Assembly: GCA_033557685.1 (NCBI GenBank)
Contig: JAWQRN010000470.1
Span: 1-29,175 of the forward strand
Direction of reading: 5' to 3'
DNA length: 29,175 nucleotides
Source of the DNA: Sperchopsis tessellata
Lineage: Eukaryota > Arthropoda > Insecta > Coleoptera > Hydrophilidae
Below the pieces are notes generated by a model, which did not search any database, had not been told where the DNA came from, and was given only the letters and a program-made list of their open reading frames with translations. Position 1 is the first letter of the stretch; every line of letters begins with the position of its first letter. A program made the translations under genes and the position numbers. Below, piece after piece: positions 29,101 to 29,175 of this stretch.

Positions 29101-29175
29101 TATGAATGTTGTTTCTGGGTGGAAACTGTGTAGAGGCTCTGACAAGTGCCGACGTTTCGTCCACTGTTGCAAGGG
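29101..29175 (-). repeat. Penelope-like 3' tail, cut by the window end
   Basis: It begins TATGAATGTTGTTTCTGGGT and continues with GTGTAGAGGCTCTGACAAGT, GCCGACGTTTCGTCCACTGT and TGCAAGGG, the reverse complement of the tail at 18700-18774 with few differences. The rest of the element, if present, would lie beyond 29175 on the minus strand. Confidence 0.85.

Noticed and set aside
1..29175. CRISPR arrays, tRNA or rRNA genes, bacterial operons, intact viral genes
   Set aside because: I looked for spaced short repeats, cloverleaf-like sequence, ribosomal signatures and viral protein motifs and saw none; a computed tRNA or covariance-model search would be more reliable than reading.

Overview
The window looks like AT-rich, intron- or intergenic-type DNA from an animal nuclear genome, most likely an insect. 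The basis is its density of old eukaryotic mobile elements: many non-LTR retrotransposon (LINE) reverse-transcriptase remnants, one irritans-type mariner, further Tc1/mariner-type transposase remnants, a Tigger/pogo-type transposase and Penelope-like elements. There are no bacterial-style operons, no rRNA or tRNA genes that I could see, and no intact long open reading frame. Nearly every recognisable protein is broken by stops and frameshifts, so this is mainly a graveyard of decayed elements. The insect assignment, perhaps a beetle, is an inference from the element mix.

Layout. 1-745: LINE RT remnant (minus). 2546-2812: weak LINE linker remnant (plus). 3215-4452: end-to-end mariner with 30-bp inverted repeats and TA duplication. 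5509-5720: inverted Penelope-like tails. 6676-9000: three LINE RT remnants (minus), the middle one an RTE-like 3' half. 9045-9245: palindrome of two Penelope tails. 12414-12673: divergent Penelope-type tail with an inverted arm. 12850-13255: LINE remnant (plus). 13515-14215 and 16130-16625: two different Tc1/mariner-type transposase remnants (minus). 17170-18774: the best Penelope-like element, with RT, GIY-YIG endonuclease motifs and 3' tail (plus). 19327-19483: possible terminal coding exon of a host gene with a poly(A) signal (plus). 20436-22915: three LINE remnants (minus). 22925-23290: probable fragment of another Penelope-like lineage. 23396-27560: a jockey-type LINE that appears inserted into a second jockey-type LINE (minus). 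27690-28990: Tigger/pogo-type transposase remnant (plus). 29101-29175: another Penelope tail running off the window.

Nothing here works as a functional gene set. No element could move by itself: the mariner and Tigger frames are shifted, the longest LINE has lost its RT catalytic box, and the Penelope element has many stops. The points most worth checking are the repeated inverted arrangement of Penelope-like tails, the nested LINEs, the host-exon candidate at 19327-19483, and three non-coding islands that look richer in G+C than their surroundings and might be conserved regulatory DNA. I found no convincing sign of a new biological system.
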